From Branchipolynoe longqiensis (taxonomy: Eukaryota > Annelida > Polychaeta > Phyllodocida > Polynoidae): a stretch of DNA of 64,000 nt. The notes beneath the pieces are model-generated. The model was given only the letters and a program-made list of their open reading frames with translations, had not been told where the DNA came from and ran no database searches. Position numbers and translations under genes: made by a program. The stretch is taken from the NCBI GenBank assembly GCA_030323885.1, contig CM059186.1:146445810-146509809 (forward strand). The letters are read 5' to 3'. Positions 11,961-23,341 of the stretch are shown piece after piece; positions within the stretch are counted from its first letter, which is position 1, and every line of letters begins with the position of its first letter.

Positions 11961-12353
11961 CCGATGTTTTCTCTCCATCCACTGGACACTTGCATTATTC
12001 ACACATATTTCCAGCACCCACCCACCCTTCTGAAACTAATAAACCCTTCCTACAGAGGTAAATCTTTCACACACAAATAACGAATACACTTTCAGACAGT
12101 TCGGCATTCTTTGCACCAGCACACTCTTACTACCCCCACATCTAGTGGTGATACTTGGAGTCTGGGTATATCTATCACTGATAGGGATTGTTGATACATT
12201 TGCGCAAGTAAGAAATATTTGATACTACATGAAAATAAGGCTAACCATTACAGACTGACCAACATGATATATATACATACATACATTTAGACATATACAT
12301 ATACATGCATGCATATGCACACAGATACACAAATATATATATACAAATATATA

Positions 12354-12480
12354 TCATCATCATCATGCTGTCGGTCGCGATGCGACAAAGACTGCTTTCA
12401 TTACTTGACTGCCGCTCTCCATTTAGCTCTCTGCTGTGAGAGTTCCGTCCATGAGTCGGTCTTAATGTCTCTCAGCTTTC
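12354..12480 (-). mobile_element. LINE-derived repeat family L, 3' end only (copy 4)
   Basis: Minus-strand copy of the family L 3' end. It begins on the plus strand with the tail complement ATCATCATCATG, then CTGTCGGTCGCGATGCGACA and the end of the RT-coding tail. It is 5'-truncated. (GATGAT)n-type 3' tails are usual for RTE-like LINEs. Confidence 0.75.
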
Positions 12481-12535
12481 ACAAATATATATGCGCACAC
12501 ATATATACATACACATATGTGCTGTATAAGCAATT

Positions 12536-12722
12536 ATACCAGTATTATATCCGGAAACTGATTACCCATGAGCTGTGTCCTCACACCAACTGACACTACA
12601 CAACTAATGACACTCAACCACTCAAGCGACTGGTCAGGTCTTCTGCCTCGCCTGGTGCTGCCACCTGGCCTCTTCTTCCTAGCCTGGCTCTGCCTCACGT
12701 ACTCTGTACCACTCGCTCCAAA
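12536..12722 (+). repeat. dispersed repeat W, copy 1
   Basis: Homologous to a segment in each 1.38-kb unit at 52-56 kb: CGGAAACTGATTACCCATGA, then GACTGGTCAGG, TGGTGCTGCCACCTGGCC and CTGGCTCTGCCTC. It is diverged, and the class of element is unknown. Confidence 0.6.
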
Positions 12723-12911
12723 ATTATATACATATGTTGCAATGTCCCTCGATTATTTCTACAAACATCATTTACTGGTGTGGTGGAAAATATTTGATTT
12801 TGACAGAACGTAAGAAGTTTGTATTCTCTCAAGGGAGCTGGTGCGTAGTTTTTTGGAGAGATTTGCGTTCTTAGAACACGCGGTCAAACTTTAAGCAATT
12901 CTGTAACTCAC

Positions 12912-13257
12912 TTAAAGCTGCATAGTCTGATGGAAACATCAAATTTTCAAAACCAAAACAATTATCTAGATTTGATTCTACATATCTAACTGAGATACTG
13001 ATGCCCTTATTAAGGATTTGTCGCCACACAGAAGGTGATACTGAATCAAATTTATATAACCTGACTCCTATGATGTCAGAGTTATGGCGTGATTACCAAC
13101 ATTAATTTAGCATATTTGCGCTTCAAATATCTCAAAGGTTAGCCATAGGAAATAAAAGCTGCTTCAAACTAAAGAAAGGTAGATTGTAGTGATCAACCTA
13201 ATGTATGTATCTAAGACAATGACAGAAACTCAGAACCATGGGACTATGCAATATTAA
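12912..13257 (-). mobile_element. MITE family A, reverse copy
   Basis: TTAA at 12912-12915 and 13254-13257 bound a family A copy in the opposite orientation (AGCTGCATAGTCTGATG at the left). The interior CTCTGACATCATAGG-type motif appears as its complement. 346 bp; no coding. Confidence 0.8.
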
Positions 13258-13654
13258 TGTCCGTCTCAAATACATGCATGCGTCAACTGCCGTCTGGGCA
13301 TTTTTCATGGCAACATCGAGGCGAAGCACACAAAAAAAGGAAATTGAAGCAGCTCACATTAAACTCAAGAGTAACTCCGAGCTGCTCGTGGCATTTTGAA
13401 CTGCTCGGTGCAGCTCACGTTCCCATTATGGGAGCATTCAGTGCTCGAGGGTGCGGTGCCCCTCTGAATAGGCTCTCATAGAAGTCGCAGTATTTTACTT
13501 TTAAGTCTCTTTCACACTGAATTTTGTTCCGGCGCTTGTGTTGGAGGGAGATACCAAGCACATTGTGAATGATTTAATAGCGCAGTATATCTAACTACAA
13601 GATAAAAGAAGACAATTTAGAAAGGACTCGGATCAATGTTGATCTACCTGCAGC

Positions 13655-14890
13655 TTCGTAAAGAGTTACTTGGAGGTTCTCGGTACCACTCGCAGATTCT
13701 CGGAAGTTCTCGGAACTGCCCAGAGATTCTTGGAACTGGGCGGAGGATCTCGGAACTGGCTGGAGCTTCTCAGAACTGGCCGGAAGTCCTCGGAACCCTT
13801 CAGATATTCTTGAAGCTTGCCAAGGATACTACGAGCTTCTCAGTGTTCCGTTGACCTATTCGGAACTCCTCAGACGAAGCTTCTCGGAGCTTTTCAGCGA
13901 CACACGGAGTACCTTGGATCTTCCCGGAGCTTCTCGGAGATGAATGACGATTCTAGGAGCTTTCCATAGCTATATGATGCTTCTTGGAGCTTTTCAAAGC
14001 TACATGGAGCTTCTCAGAGCTTCTCAGAGATAAAGGGAGCTACTCGTAGCTTCACGGAGCTTCTCGGAGCTACACAAAGCTTCTCGGAGCTTCCCATAGC
14101 TTCCCATAGCTCCAAGCTTCTCGGAGCTACTTTGAGCTGTATGGAACTTCTCGGAGCTACATTGAGCTTTTCGGAGCTACACGGAGCTATTCAGAGCGAC
14201 ATGGAACTTCTCAGAGCTACATGGAGCTTCTTGGAGCTACATGTACCTTCTAGGAGCTTCTCATAGCTATATAGAGCTTCTCCGAGCTACATGGAGCTTC
14301 TGAGAGCTACATGGAACTTCTTGGAGCTACATTGGGCTCATCAGAGCTACATTGATCTTCTCGGAGCTACATAGAGATTCTTGGAGCTACATGTAGCTTC
14401 TCGGAGCTTCTCCTAGCTACATGGAGCAACATGCGACTTCTTAGAGCTACATGGAACTTCTCCTAGTTACATGGAGCTACATGCGACTTCTTAGAGCTAC
14501 ATGGAACTTCTCATAGCTATATGGAGCTACATGCGACTTCTTAGAGCTACATGGAACTTCTCATAGCTATATGGAGCTACATGCGACTTCTTAGAGCTCC
14601 ATGGAGCTCTCATAACGTTATGGAGCTTCTCAGAGCTTCTCATAGCTACATGGGACTTCTTAGAGCTACATGGAACTTCTCATAGCTACATGGAGCTACA
14701 TGCGACTTCTTAGAGCTACATGGAACGTCTCATAGCTAAATGGACCTACATGCGACTTCTTTGAGCTCCCTGGAGCTTCTCATAACTAGATGGAGCTTCT
14801 CAGAGCTTCTCATAGCTTCATGGAGCTACATGCGACTTCTTAGAGCTACATGGAGCTTCTCAGAGCTACATGCCACTTCTGGGGCTTCTC
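13655..14890. repeat. 10-bp-based tandem array (GAGCTACATG/GAGCTTCTCG)
   Basis: Degenerate 10-bp units alternate between GAGCTACATG and GAGCTTCTCG forms. From 14429 a 50-bp higher-order unit appears: CATGCGACTTCTTAGAGC recurs at 14429, 14479, 14529 and 14579. The left part (13655-13850) uses related CGGAACTGGC/TTCTCGGAACT units. The 10-bp period matches one turn of B-DNA. No coding capacity. Confidence 0.9.
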
Positions 14891-15864
14891 GAGGTGTGGT
14901 TCTAGCGGCATAATGCTGTGTAAAAATATACAGATTTTCGGTTCGGATTGATATATTGGCAAAGAACATTATTATTCTCAGGCGACGGAGTGGGGACCAT
15001 GATTATGTAACAGAGAAGCAATGGGTACCCCACTCGCTTTGTGACATAAGCGCCTATTTGGAAATGTATTAACGCATAGCGACCGAGATTGTGATGTGAT
15101 GTTCATATTTAGTAGACAGTTAATTATTATGGAAATGTTCCCTGCATGCACCAGAAAGAATGCAAGTGGAGGGGAAGAGCATTTTAATATATGTTTATTG
15201 TAACTGTCTGCAACTACCTGTTACCACAAGGCTGAGCTGAGCTGTGTGAGTCCAGTCACCTGGGTTCCTTATAGCTGCCATGCCATACTAGGCACTCTTG
15301 GAGGCCACTCCACTCTCTACACTTCAACTAGAGCATATACATTCCAAAGAGGCTGAGCTGTGTCTAACACCCATTGGACTCAGGTTCAATGGGCTGTAGG
15401 CACTGATTGTGAATGAGCTTGGACAGGAGTATGTGGGTTTGTGTAGAGCTGGTAAGGAGTCAGGGTGATAGGTAACCAGTAGGTGAACAGGAGTTGATGC
15501 CAATAAAGCGCAACCCTTCACTGTCAATCTTGCGTGACTTGTCTGCCTTTCTTTCTTAATGAGTTTTTGAGAGTAACACTGCAGGTGAGGACTGACAGTC
15601 AGTTGTCAGGCCCCAGCTGAGGAGTGCTTGTGAAACACGCAGGTTATAGAGGCCGGTTCCCAGATGCTTTATAGCTGGATGCGTGGTTAACTGGCATCAC
15701 CCGGAAGTGGCGCTGTGATGCCCTAAAAGCCTTCAGCCTCACTTTGAAGTGGTACCACAGACCTGGCTGCGTTCCACCCAGCTCTACCCATGTACAGCTG
15801 GTCCAGTGTTAGCTGTAACTTCTGTATGTTTACTGCTCCCTGCTTCTACATTTAATTCCAGTGC
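14891..15864. other. unassigned DNA
   Basis: Mixed composition. A conspicuous AATAAA lies near 15506 and GAGCTGAGCTGTG-like motifs near 15235 and 15350, but no open frame, RNA gene or repeat of this window is recognised. Confidence 0.4.
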
Positions 15865-16108
15865 GGAAGGTCGGGAGTTCGATTCCCAGTCGAGTCAATC
15901 CAATGACTTACAAAATTGCAACTTGTTGCTTCCGAGACTCACGCTCAGCATTAATAGGATCGGGCAAGGGCTGGTTAACTCGGTATTAGGATAATGTGAC
16001 TAAGTGGGATATCGGGTCATGGTGCCGGTGGCCTGATTTCCCAGTGGAGCGGCACCATAATCGCCATGAGTACGCGCCGTCACAATTCGGTGCCCATCCG
16101 ATATGACC
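15865..16108 (+). mobile_element. SINE family S, copy 3
   Basis: Begins within the tRNA-like head (GGAGTTCGATTCCCAGTCGA, a B box) and continues through the family body: GATATCGGGTCATGGTGCCG, then CCATCCGATATGACC. The 3' tail is lost and a microsatellite follows. Confidence 0.75.
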
Positions 16109-16151
16109 TACATCTAAGACATGTTATCTGTACAGTTATTATATACATATA

Positions 16152-16329
16152 CAGTAAAACCTCTCTATACCGACCCCCCCACAGATTGACCACTCCCCTA
16201 TATGGATCACTTTATTTGGGTCCCCAAAATACCATTGTATGGATATTCTAACTCTCTAAACCGACCACCTCCCTAAATGGACCACTTAAAGTCGGTCCCA
16301 TAGTCGGTCGATTTAGAGAGGTTTTACTG
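16152..16329 (-). mobile_element. MITE family B (pogo/Tigger-like), copy 2
   Basis: 178 bp between TA dinucleotides (16150-16151 and 16330-16331), with ends CAGTAAAACCTCTCTA and its inverse. The orientation is opposite to copy 1, judged from the internal GACCACTCCCCTATAT order. The TA duplication is intact. Confidence 0.85.
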
Positions 16330-16457
16330 TATTTATATATACACATAATATATATAATACATATTTATCAACAATATATGTGTCCTTGTTAATTTATCGA
16401 TATAAAAGGGACATTTTATATATTGATGACCCCAAATATGCATACATATTGCAATAG

Positions 16458-16640
16458 TCTGCACTCAGCTTTCAGGCAAGGACCCACACAGCCAGGTGGC
16501 CGAGCATAGGGTGATTTCAGCTGGTGGCCTAGATAGTTTAATTGTTAGGATGCTCGTCCTGGAATGGCTAGAAGCATGGGTTCGAATACCGCTCTAGGTC
16601 ATATTTCCATCACCCCTAGGGCAATGCCTAGTTGCATGTA
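16458..16640 (+). mobile_element. SINE family U, copy 1
   Basis: A tRNA-like segment GTGGCCTAGATAGTTTAA...GGGTTCGAATACCGC (A- and B-box-like) follows a leader GCAAGGACCCACACAGCCAG. The same order recurs at 38633-38812. The end is not defined. Confidence 0.55.
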
Positions 16641-16863
16641 GTTACTGTTACAAAATAATCAAGGTATTGGCTAGAATGGGGTGATAATGGTTATAAATGC
16701 TGACTGGGTATGTTGGGCTCGAGCCAATATGAAGCACAACAGGGATATTTATTGCTAGCAATAATATTATGTACTGTCACTATATATCAACGCATTCTCA
16801 TATACATATACATATGAAGAGTTGAGGCGCAAAACCACGTAGACGCCAAACCAAACATGTGGT

Positions 16864-17218
16864 TTAAAGTTGCATAGTCCGATGCGTTTTGAGTTTCTGT
16901 CATTTTCTGAGATAAACATATTAGGGTGATCGTTATAATCTACCCTAGTTTCATTTGAAGTAACTTTTATTTTAAATAGCTAACTTTTGAGATATTTGAA
17001 GTGCAAACAAGCAAAATTACTTTCGGCAAGCTTGCCAAAACTCTGACACCATAGGTTTCTGCAGTAATAGGTTGTATTAAATTGCCTCAGTATTCCCTTC
17101 TATGTGGTGACAAATGTTTAACAAGTGCATCAGTATTTAAGTTAGATATCTAGAATCAAATTGTGATACTTGTTTTGGTTTTGAAAATTTGATGCTTCAT
17201 CGGACTATGCAGCTTTAA
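16864..17218 (+). mobile_element. MITE family A, full-length copy
   Basis: TTAA at both borders (16864-16867, 17215-17218) and ends AGTTGCATAGTCCGATG / CATCGGACTATGCAGCT, which form a 17-bp inverted repeat with one mismatch. It is 355 bp like the copy at 4389, and internally the two are highly similar over their whole length. Confidence 0.85.
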
Positions 17219-17504
17219 ATAAAAGATTGTTACCTGAAAATAATATTAATTCTCACTAATTCCACTTTTCATATGATCACATGGTTATGGAGCAATGAAC
17301 AAAAGAGAAGCAATGAAATATAAAAAGGATTTTGAGTGTTTGATTCCAATGCTAATCTCCATCTTTGGATTGGCATTTGCACGGTTTTGCGCCTGAACTT
17401 TTCATATACACATATATATAGAGGAATATGTATATAAATATATATGACTGTATTTATATACCAATAGATACAGCTATATATGGAATATATATATATATGC
17501 GACT

Positions 17505-17585
17505 GACACTTGCCAACATCCGGTAGAGGAGAGGTGGGCTGCAGGTAGCGCCACCGGTTAAGTGTGGAGTCTTATGGAGTATAAC
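17505..17585 (-). repeat. dispersed repeat W, end fragment
   Basis: GACTGACACTTGCCAACATC, CGGTAGAGG and GCGCCACCGG match in reverse complement the end of the 52-56 kb unit (CACCGGATGTTGACTAGTGT and GGCGCCACC). Confidence 0.5.
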
Positions 17586-17688
17586 AATGTCGGTAATGTC
17601 AATAATATCAAGTAATATCAATAATTACAACGATTCGATTTGGTATTTTTATACTCGCATAATGCGTTATACATCACATATATATGAT

Positions 17689-18102
17689 GGTATGCAGGTA
17701 TTGCAATACCTCAGAGAGTTTGATGCCCCTGCCCTGCGGAGTTGTAAACCACTGCCTTGTGGTACAGGTTCTTGACAGAACCGAAGGCTAAGGGAGCAAA
17801 CCCTGAACAGAAAACCATGTCACTGTGGCAGCATCAAGGGCGGTTGATGTATGGAACTCCCAACATCTCCTGACCAGCCACTGCAGGGACAAATAGTTTT
17901 GCCCCTGTCTGGACATATTCTTGCCGGTGTGAAACCTATATTTGCTCCCAGAGAGAGTACCGCTGGTAACTTGCAAAAGCCAGCAGCACTTCAACACTTT
18001 TGCAGGCAGCTTTCATGAAAAAGAGAGCTAAATGGAGACAGGCAGTCAAGTAATGAAAGCAGTCTTTGTCGCATCGCAACTGACAGCATGATGATGATGA
18101 TA
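17689..18102 (+). mobile_element. LINE-derived repeat family L, copy 2 (internally deleted)
   Basis: Starts GGTATGCAGGTATTGCAATA, runs through CTTGACAGAACCGAAGGCTA and GGAACTCCCAACATCTCC, and ends GACAGCATGATGATGATGA. Compared with copy 1 it lacks about 250 bp of RT-coding sequence after GCTTTCATGAAA. This looks like a non-autonomous deletion derivative with retained 5' and 3' ends. Confidence 0.7.
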
Positions 18103-18504
18103 TGATGGACAGTGTTCTACCCCACCTGAGGAATAGCAAGTGAACGCCAAAATTGCGTCAAACAGTGGGGGCCGCCCCTGGTTTATTCCGCCAAGTTCAG
18201 AATAGATATGGCCTGTCCCAAGTCGGGAGGGGGTGGCCGCTAGCCATCGGTGGACCAGTCCACCATCAGAACTGTTGCTACTCATCTGCTGCCACCTGTC
18301 GATACTTCTTTATTGAAAAAGGTCAACGCAGGCAAGACTGCCACCATGTAGCAGAGAAACTCATAATGGATTATTATATGTATTATATTTGATGATAATA
18401 ATTTAATAATTTGCCACTGCACATTCCGAGCACAAATTGGAGTAATCGGTCATCAATGTGTTGCTGTCATCATCTTTACCGATGGACAGCCAATAAGAAG
18501 ATAT

Positions 18505-18749
18505 ATGAGACTATCTAAAAAGGTGCTAAGCAATATGGGACAAAACTTTGTCCATAGTAACGATCAACACACTATCTACTTATGCATTTGCTCAGGATAA
18601 ACTGATTTGTTTTTTACATGGTGTTTCATAATCCCAATAGAATACATATTGATTTGAAGCAAATGTCCTTGTGTTTTCAGTGTAACTGATTCTGTGCTGT
18701 TTTGTGTCAATCGTTACTATGGACAAAGCACCTTTTGAGACAGGCTCAT
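18505..18749. mobile_element. MITE family D, copy 1
   Basis: Ends ATGAGACTATCTAAAAAGGT and the complement of ATGAGCCTGTCTCAAAAGGT form an imperfect inverted repeat of about 20 bp. A second copy lies at 46603. Flanks are AT-rich (ATAT on the left, ATAC on the right). No coding. Confidence 0.75.
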
Positions 18750-18914
18750 ATACACTATGCATACATTTATACACATTTCTATACATTTCTGGGACAATAA
18801 TCTACCTGTATAACCACTTATTACCAGGAATATCATTAGACAATATACCATAACTGGCTTTACAGTCATGTAAGTGCCTGCCGACGACTCATGTCCACAA
18901 CCTAACGGGGTACA

Positions 18915-19312
18915 CGGACAGGATGGCATAATCGGGAGGTGCGCTGCCTGGCAGCGCATGCACGAGGTCACAGGTTCGAACCCCGACCAAGTCAAACCTC
19001 CAAAACTGATATATCTTGCTTCTATCTAGCCTGCCTGGGAGTTTGCTCAGGATAAGAATAATGTGAACCAAGCGGGATATCGGGTCATGGTGCCCGGGGT
19101 TCCCAATAGGGCAGCACTATAAAGTCATGATAAATGCGCATGGTCATAGTGTAAAATATTCTGACTCTCTGGGTCCGTATCACAAATAAAGTTATAGTTA
19201 AATAATTTCCCAAATACTCCTTTTCGTGATTCCAATATTCAAATCATGTCGCCATCCTGGTATGACCGTAGATGTTGTTAGAAGGCAATGCCCCAACAAA
19301 CAACCAAACAAA
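18915..19312 (+). mobile_element. SINE family S, copy 4, interrupted
   Basis: The head has GGATGGCATAATCGGGAGG (A-box region) and CACAGGTTCGAACCCCGACC (B box). The body GATATCGGGTCATGGTGCCC follows. The last part (CGCCATCCTGGTATGACC, GATGTTGTTAGAAGGC) resumes after about 90 bp of unrelated AT-rich DNA at 19143-19235. Confidence 0.7.
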
Positions 19313-19734
19313 TAAATCCCGACGGGCAGACACGACTGCAAGGCTGGACCGACGGGCGCTTTGCTCTCTGCCGGAAGGATAAGGGCCGTGGTCGGGGGAC
19401 GAGGGTGGGGTGTGTGGGTATGTGGGCATGTGGGGGAGAACTTCCGGTCCGCGCGTCTCACCGGCTACTGGAACGCGCATTGGTGTGCGCATGTGCAGAC
19501 ATGCTGACTGTTCGCACAATGGCTGCATCCGGATCCACAGAGCAGGCCAAACGCACTGCTATCGTGTTGCTGCATGAGTAGGGTTGAGTGAATGTCGATA
19601 CACTGCAGTAGGCAAAGGGATGACCTAACCGACCATGCGCATGCGCACACTGACCCACTCTAAGTTCTAACAGGCACACGCACACACTTGCAAAGTGACG
19701 AACTTTACTAGGCACATAGATGTAAACACATACT

Positions 19735-20140
19735 TACACCCACACGTTCACATGACTGTACACATACACATACACACATACAAACTTCCACACTTCCACG
19801 TACACACTTACACATACACACACTAATGCATACACACTCACTCACACATACACAATTACACACACTCACACATACACACTTACACATACACACACTCACA
19901 CATACACACTCACATATCCACTCACAATTATACCCTCGCACACATACACATCCACACATGCACACTCACTCATACACACTCACACATACACACACTCACA
20001 CATGTATATGCCTACTCACACTCACACATACACGCTCATGCATACACATTCACACATACACACTCGCACATGCACACACATATATATACATTCTACACTC
20101 ACGTACACACTTACACATAAATACCCACCTACAGAAACAC
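19735..20140. repeat. CACATACACACT microsatellite array
   Basis: Irregular repeats of CACACATACACACTCA. Frames on both strands are His/Thr- or Val/Cys-rich artefacts. Confidence 0.9.
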
Positions 20141-20398
20141 TCACCGACCCGCATGGCGGCGCCTGCCACCCGTGTCGGTGTGCAGCGGGGCGGGCCCCGG
20201 GAGGCTGCACGTGTATGTATGTGTCCACAGTCGGGATCTGTTGCCATGGCAAACATGGCTCACAGCAGAGACGCGAGACGCAGGCTTCAAGACGCTGCAA
20301 CTATAGACACATCAAATAGCCAACACAAATGACAGGCCTGCAAGAAAGGTTTCCCTAAGGCCCACCACGTTTTTGCCGCCTGCAGACTACAGAACCAT

Positions 20399-20776
20399 GG
20401 GTGTGGGTGTGGGTGTGGGTGTGGGTGTGGGTGTGGGTGTGGGTGTGGGTGTGGGTGTGGGTGTGGGTGTGGGTGTGGGTGTGGGCGTGGGCGTGGGCGT
20501 GGGCGTGGGCGTGGGCGTGGGCGTGGGCGTGGGCGTGGGTGTGGGTGTGGGTGTGGGTGTGGGTGTGGGTGTGGGTGTGGGTGTGGGTGTGGGTGTGGGT
20601 GTGGGTGTGGGTGCGGGTGCGGGTGCGGGTGCGGGTGCGGGTGTGGGTGTGGGTGCGGGTGCGGGTGCGGGTGCGGGTGCGGGTGCGGGTGCGGGTGCGG
20701 GTGCGGGTGCGGGTGCGGGTGCCGGTGCTGGTGTGGGTGTGGGTGTGGGTTTGGGTGTGGGTGTGGGTGTGGGGTG
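20399..20776. repeat. GTGGGT hexamer array with variant blocks
   Basis: An almost perfect 6-bp array of about 62 units. Blocks differ by one transition: GGGTGT (20399-20483), GGGCGT (about 20484-20537), GGGTGT (to about 20610), then GGGTGC blocks and a return to GGGTGT. GGG every 6 bp over nearly 380 bp fits a G-quadruplex-forming pattern. The open frames (Gly-Val, Trp-Val, His-Pro, Pro-Thr) are artefacts. Confidence 0.95.
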
Positions 20777-21204
20777 CGTAGTATCAAAGACGATGTACGC
20801 TAAGATGTGCCACTCAGAGCTTTCATATAGGAAATTCTTAAATAACCATGCAGTGCTGCCACCCAACGGCAAGCAAGGTGCATTGTCTTTGATTAGGTGT
20901 AGTAGTAGTTTATTACTCAGACACAATCACAAATTGTTTTCATCTATGGCACAGATTAAAGTGTTTATAGTATGTTTGAGCTTTATATACTATATAGTAT
21001 TGTTTTCATTATTAATATTATGAGATAATACACTGGAATTGTTGTACATTGTCTTTGATGGTACACCAGTCAGGGTGGGCTAGGGAACCTTTCCCTTGTT
21101 TCAATGGTACATCAGCCAGGCTGGGCTAGGGGACCTCGTTTGTTGTATTTCATGGGAGAGCGCTGAGTGGCGCATCTTATCATACATTGTCTTTGGTAGT
21201 ATGC
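20777..21204. mobile_element. inverted-repeat element N
   Basis: About 47 bp at 20777-20823 (GTAGTATCAAAGACGATGTA, then AAGATGTGCCACTCAGAGC) recurs in reverse complement at 21157-21203 (GCTGAGTGGCGCATCTTATC, then TTGTCTTTGGTAGTATGC), with roughly four in five bases matching by eye. Inside, TGGTACACCAGTCAGGGTGG and TGGTACATCAGCCAGGCTGG form a short direct repeat at about 21058-21135. Probably a decayed MITE. Confidence 0.55.
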
Positions 21205-21623
21205 AAGCAAACTGGCCGGATTTAAAGACACTCCTTTCTATTAACAGCGAAGAAACAGCAGCGGCAATGGCGTGCCTGGAGCCCGGCACAAGGTGCTGCT
21301 GTCGTGTATGTAATCAGGCAGCGAACAGCTTCACCACAGCCGAGACAGAATAAACACACACAACGCACACCACCCAGCCGCCACACAAACATTGTTATAT
21401 ATATAATATATATATGTAAATATATATGTGATGTATAACGCATTATACAAGTATAAATGCTTGGGGAACATATATACTTTGCTACTTCCTCCATCGGCGC
21501 ATTGGGGGAGTGCCCCCCCCCCCCCACACCCAGCAGTCAGAGAGTATATGGGTGGCTCCCCTCACGCCCCACACACTGGAGGAATATCTATATATAGATG
21601 CATATATATGTATGTGAATATAC

Positions 21624-22428
21624 ATCATCATCATCATCATGCTGTCGGTCGCGATGCGACAAAGACTGCTTTCATTACTTGACTGCCACTCTCCATTTAG
21701 TTCTCTGCTGCGAGAGTGATGTCCATGAGTCGGTCTTTTAGCATTTCATGGAAGCTGCCTGCAAAAGTGTTGAAATGCTGCTGGCTTTTGCAAGTTACCA
21801 GCAGCACTCTCTCGCGGAGCAAATAGAGGTCTCACACTGGCAAGAACATGTGCAGACAGGCGCACCAGACGGGGTGGCCGAGTGGGTTGGAGCGTCCGTC
21901 TCCCGTGCTGGTAGATCGTGGGGTCGTGGGTTCGAGTCCCGGTCGAGTCAAACCAATGACTTTAAAATTGATACTTGTCGCTTCCTAGCCAGGCGCTCGG
22001 CATTATTAGGATAGGGCAAGGACTGGTGTGCTCAGTGTCAGGATAATGTGACTGAGTGGGATATCAGGTCATGGTGCCGGTGGCCTGGTTTCCCAGTGGG
22101 ACAGCACTATAAAGTCACCATGAGTGCGCACTGTCACAAGTCGGTAGCCCTCCTGATATGACCTTAGATGTTGCTAGGACGTAAAACAACAACAAACAAA
22201 CAAACAGACAGGCGCAAAACTATTTTTCCCTGCAGTGGCTGGTCGAGAGATGTTGGGAGTTCCATACATCAACCGCCCTTGATGCTGCCACAGTGACATG
22301 GTTTTCTGTTCAGGGTTTGCTCCCTTAGCCTTTGGTTCTGTCAAGAACCTGTACCACAAGGCAATGATTTATAACTCTGCAGGCCAGGGGCATCAAACTC
22401 CCGGAGGTATTGCAATACCTGCATACCT
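21624..22428 (-). mobile_element. LINE-derived repeat family L, copy 3, split by a SINE
   Basis: Minus-strand copy with its (GATGAT)n tail at 21624-21641 and its 5' start at about 22428 (complement of GGTATGCAGGTATTGCAATA). A short piece of the RT tail is retained (complement near 21670-21740), so its internal deletion differs from that of copy 2. The SINE at 21865-22204 interrupts it. Confidence 0.8.
21865..22204 (+). mobile_element. SINE family S, complete copy 5 with target duplication
   Basis: 340 bp inserted in family L and flanked by CAGACAGGCGCA on both sides (21853-21864 and 22205-22216). The head resembles a type II tRNA, with A box TGGCCGAGTGGG (21875-21886) and B box GGTTCGAGTCC (21929-21939), followed by GGTCGAGTCAAACCAATGAC. 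The body contains TAGGATAGGGCAAGGACTGG and CTATAAAGTCACCATGAG. It ends GACGTAAAACAACAACAAAC with a CAAA-type tail. This is the reference copy for the family; the internal promoter implies Pol III transcription. Confidence 0.9.
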
Positions 22429-22433
22429 ACGGT

Positions 22434-22672
22434 GAATATATATATATATGTGAATATGCATATGTATATGAATATGCATATGTATGTGAACATACATATG
22501 TATGTGAATATACATATGTATATGAATATACATATGTATGTGAATATACATATGTATGTGAATATACATTTGTATATGAATATACATATGTATGTGAATA
22601 TACACATGTATGTGAATATACATTTGTATATGAATATACATATGTATGTGAATATACATATGTATGTGAAGA
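22434..22672. repeat. 18-bp palindromic TA-rich minisatellite
   Basis: About 13 copies of GAATATACATATGTATGT, each containing the palindrome ACATATGT. Eighteen is a multiple of three, so all frames on both strands stay open (Tyr/Val/Glu or Ile/His/Met repeats). It is not a gene. Confidence 0.9.
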
Positions 22673-23341
22673 CATGGGAAGCTACGCTCTACTAATTTGG
22701 CCATCGCTTTCGGTGTAAATGCCATAGCACGCTTAATACAAACGAGATAAGCGCGATAACGAAATAGGGTCACACTGATACCGAACGTTGATAACTAACC
22801 AACATGTATCCTTTTTATTCATTTTTAAAGAGAAAAAAGAGGTGGGAGTCGAGATCTCATACCCTACTTTCCACTACCATCAAATGACTACACCAACCTT
22901 CCTATTTGCATTCAACACTCAAACCGGAAGACACATGTACATACTAGGGCTGATATATTCTCATTCAACATGAATGAATTTGTGAACAAGGGGAAAAAAG
23001 TTAGGAATCAGTGATGACTATCAGCCTGGAACTTTAGAATCCCAGGTCAAAGAGAAGCTGTTTTTAAAAGGTCAATCCCCACCCGTTTGTACTTAATGAC
23101 CTATTAATATCCCCATCACACCAAAGTAGTTCTTACTGCGTTCTTGAAAATGTTGCCGAATGTGCGTAAACTGTGTGCAAACATAGTGAACATAGTAGCA
23201 ATGTTTTAGAAAGTTTTTATGAACTGCATGGACGGGCAAGGACAGAAGGGTGCTCTAGAACTTTGAGCATGTTCAACATTTTTGGCGGCCACATTCTACC
23301 CCATTTTAGAATGGGGTTGGCCATTTTGAGAACTGGTTTGG

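Noticed and set aside
20399..20776. Telomeric or subtelomeric repeat
   Set aside because: The unit is GTGGGT, not TTAGGG or a known animal telomere variant, and unrelated unique DNA lies on both sides.
20287..21023. Gly-Val, Trp-Val, His-Pro and Pro-Thr repeat proteins on both strands
   Set aside because: A GTGGGT hexamer array cannot produce stops in most frames; no conserved flanking protein sequence.
21870..21945. Functional tRNA-Leu or tRNA-Ser gene
   Set aside because: A and B boxes are good, but the segment is the head of a SINE with a target duplication and continues into the SINE body; the same holds for the other tRNA-like heads.
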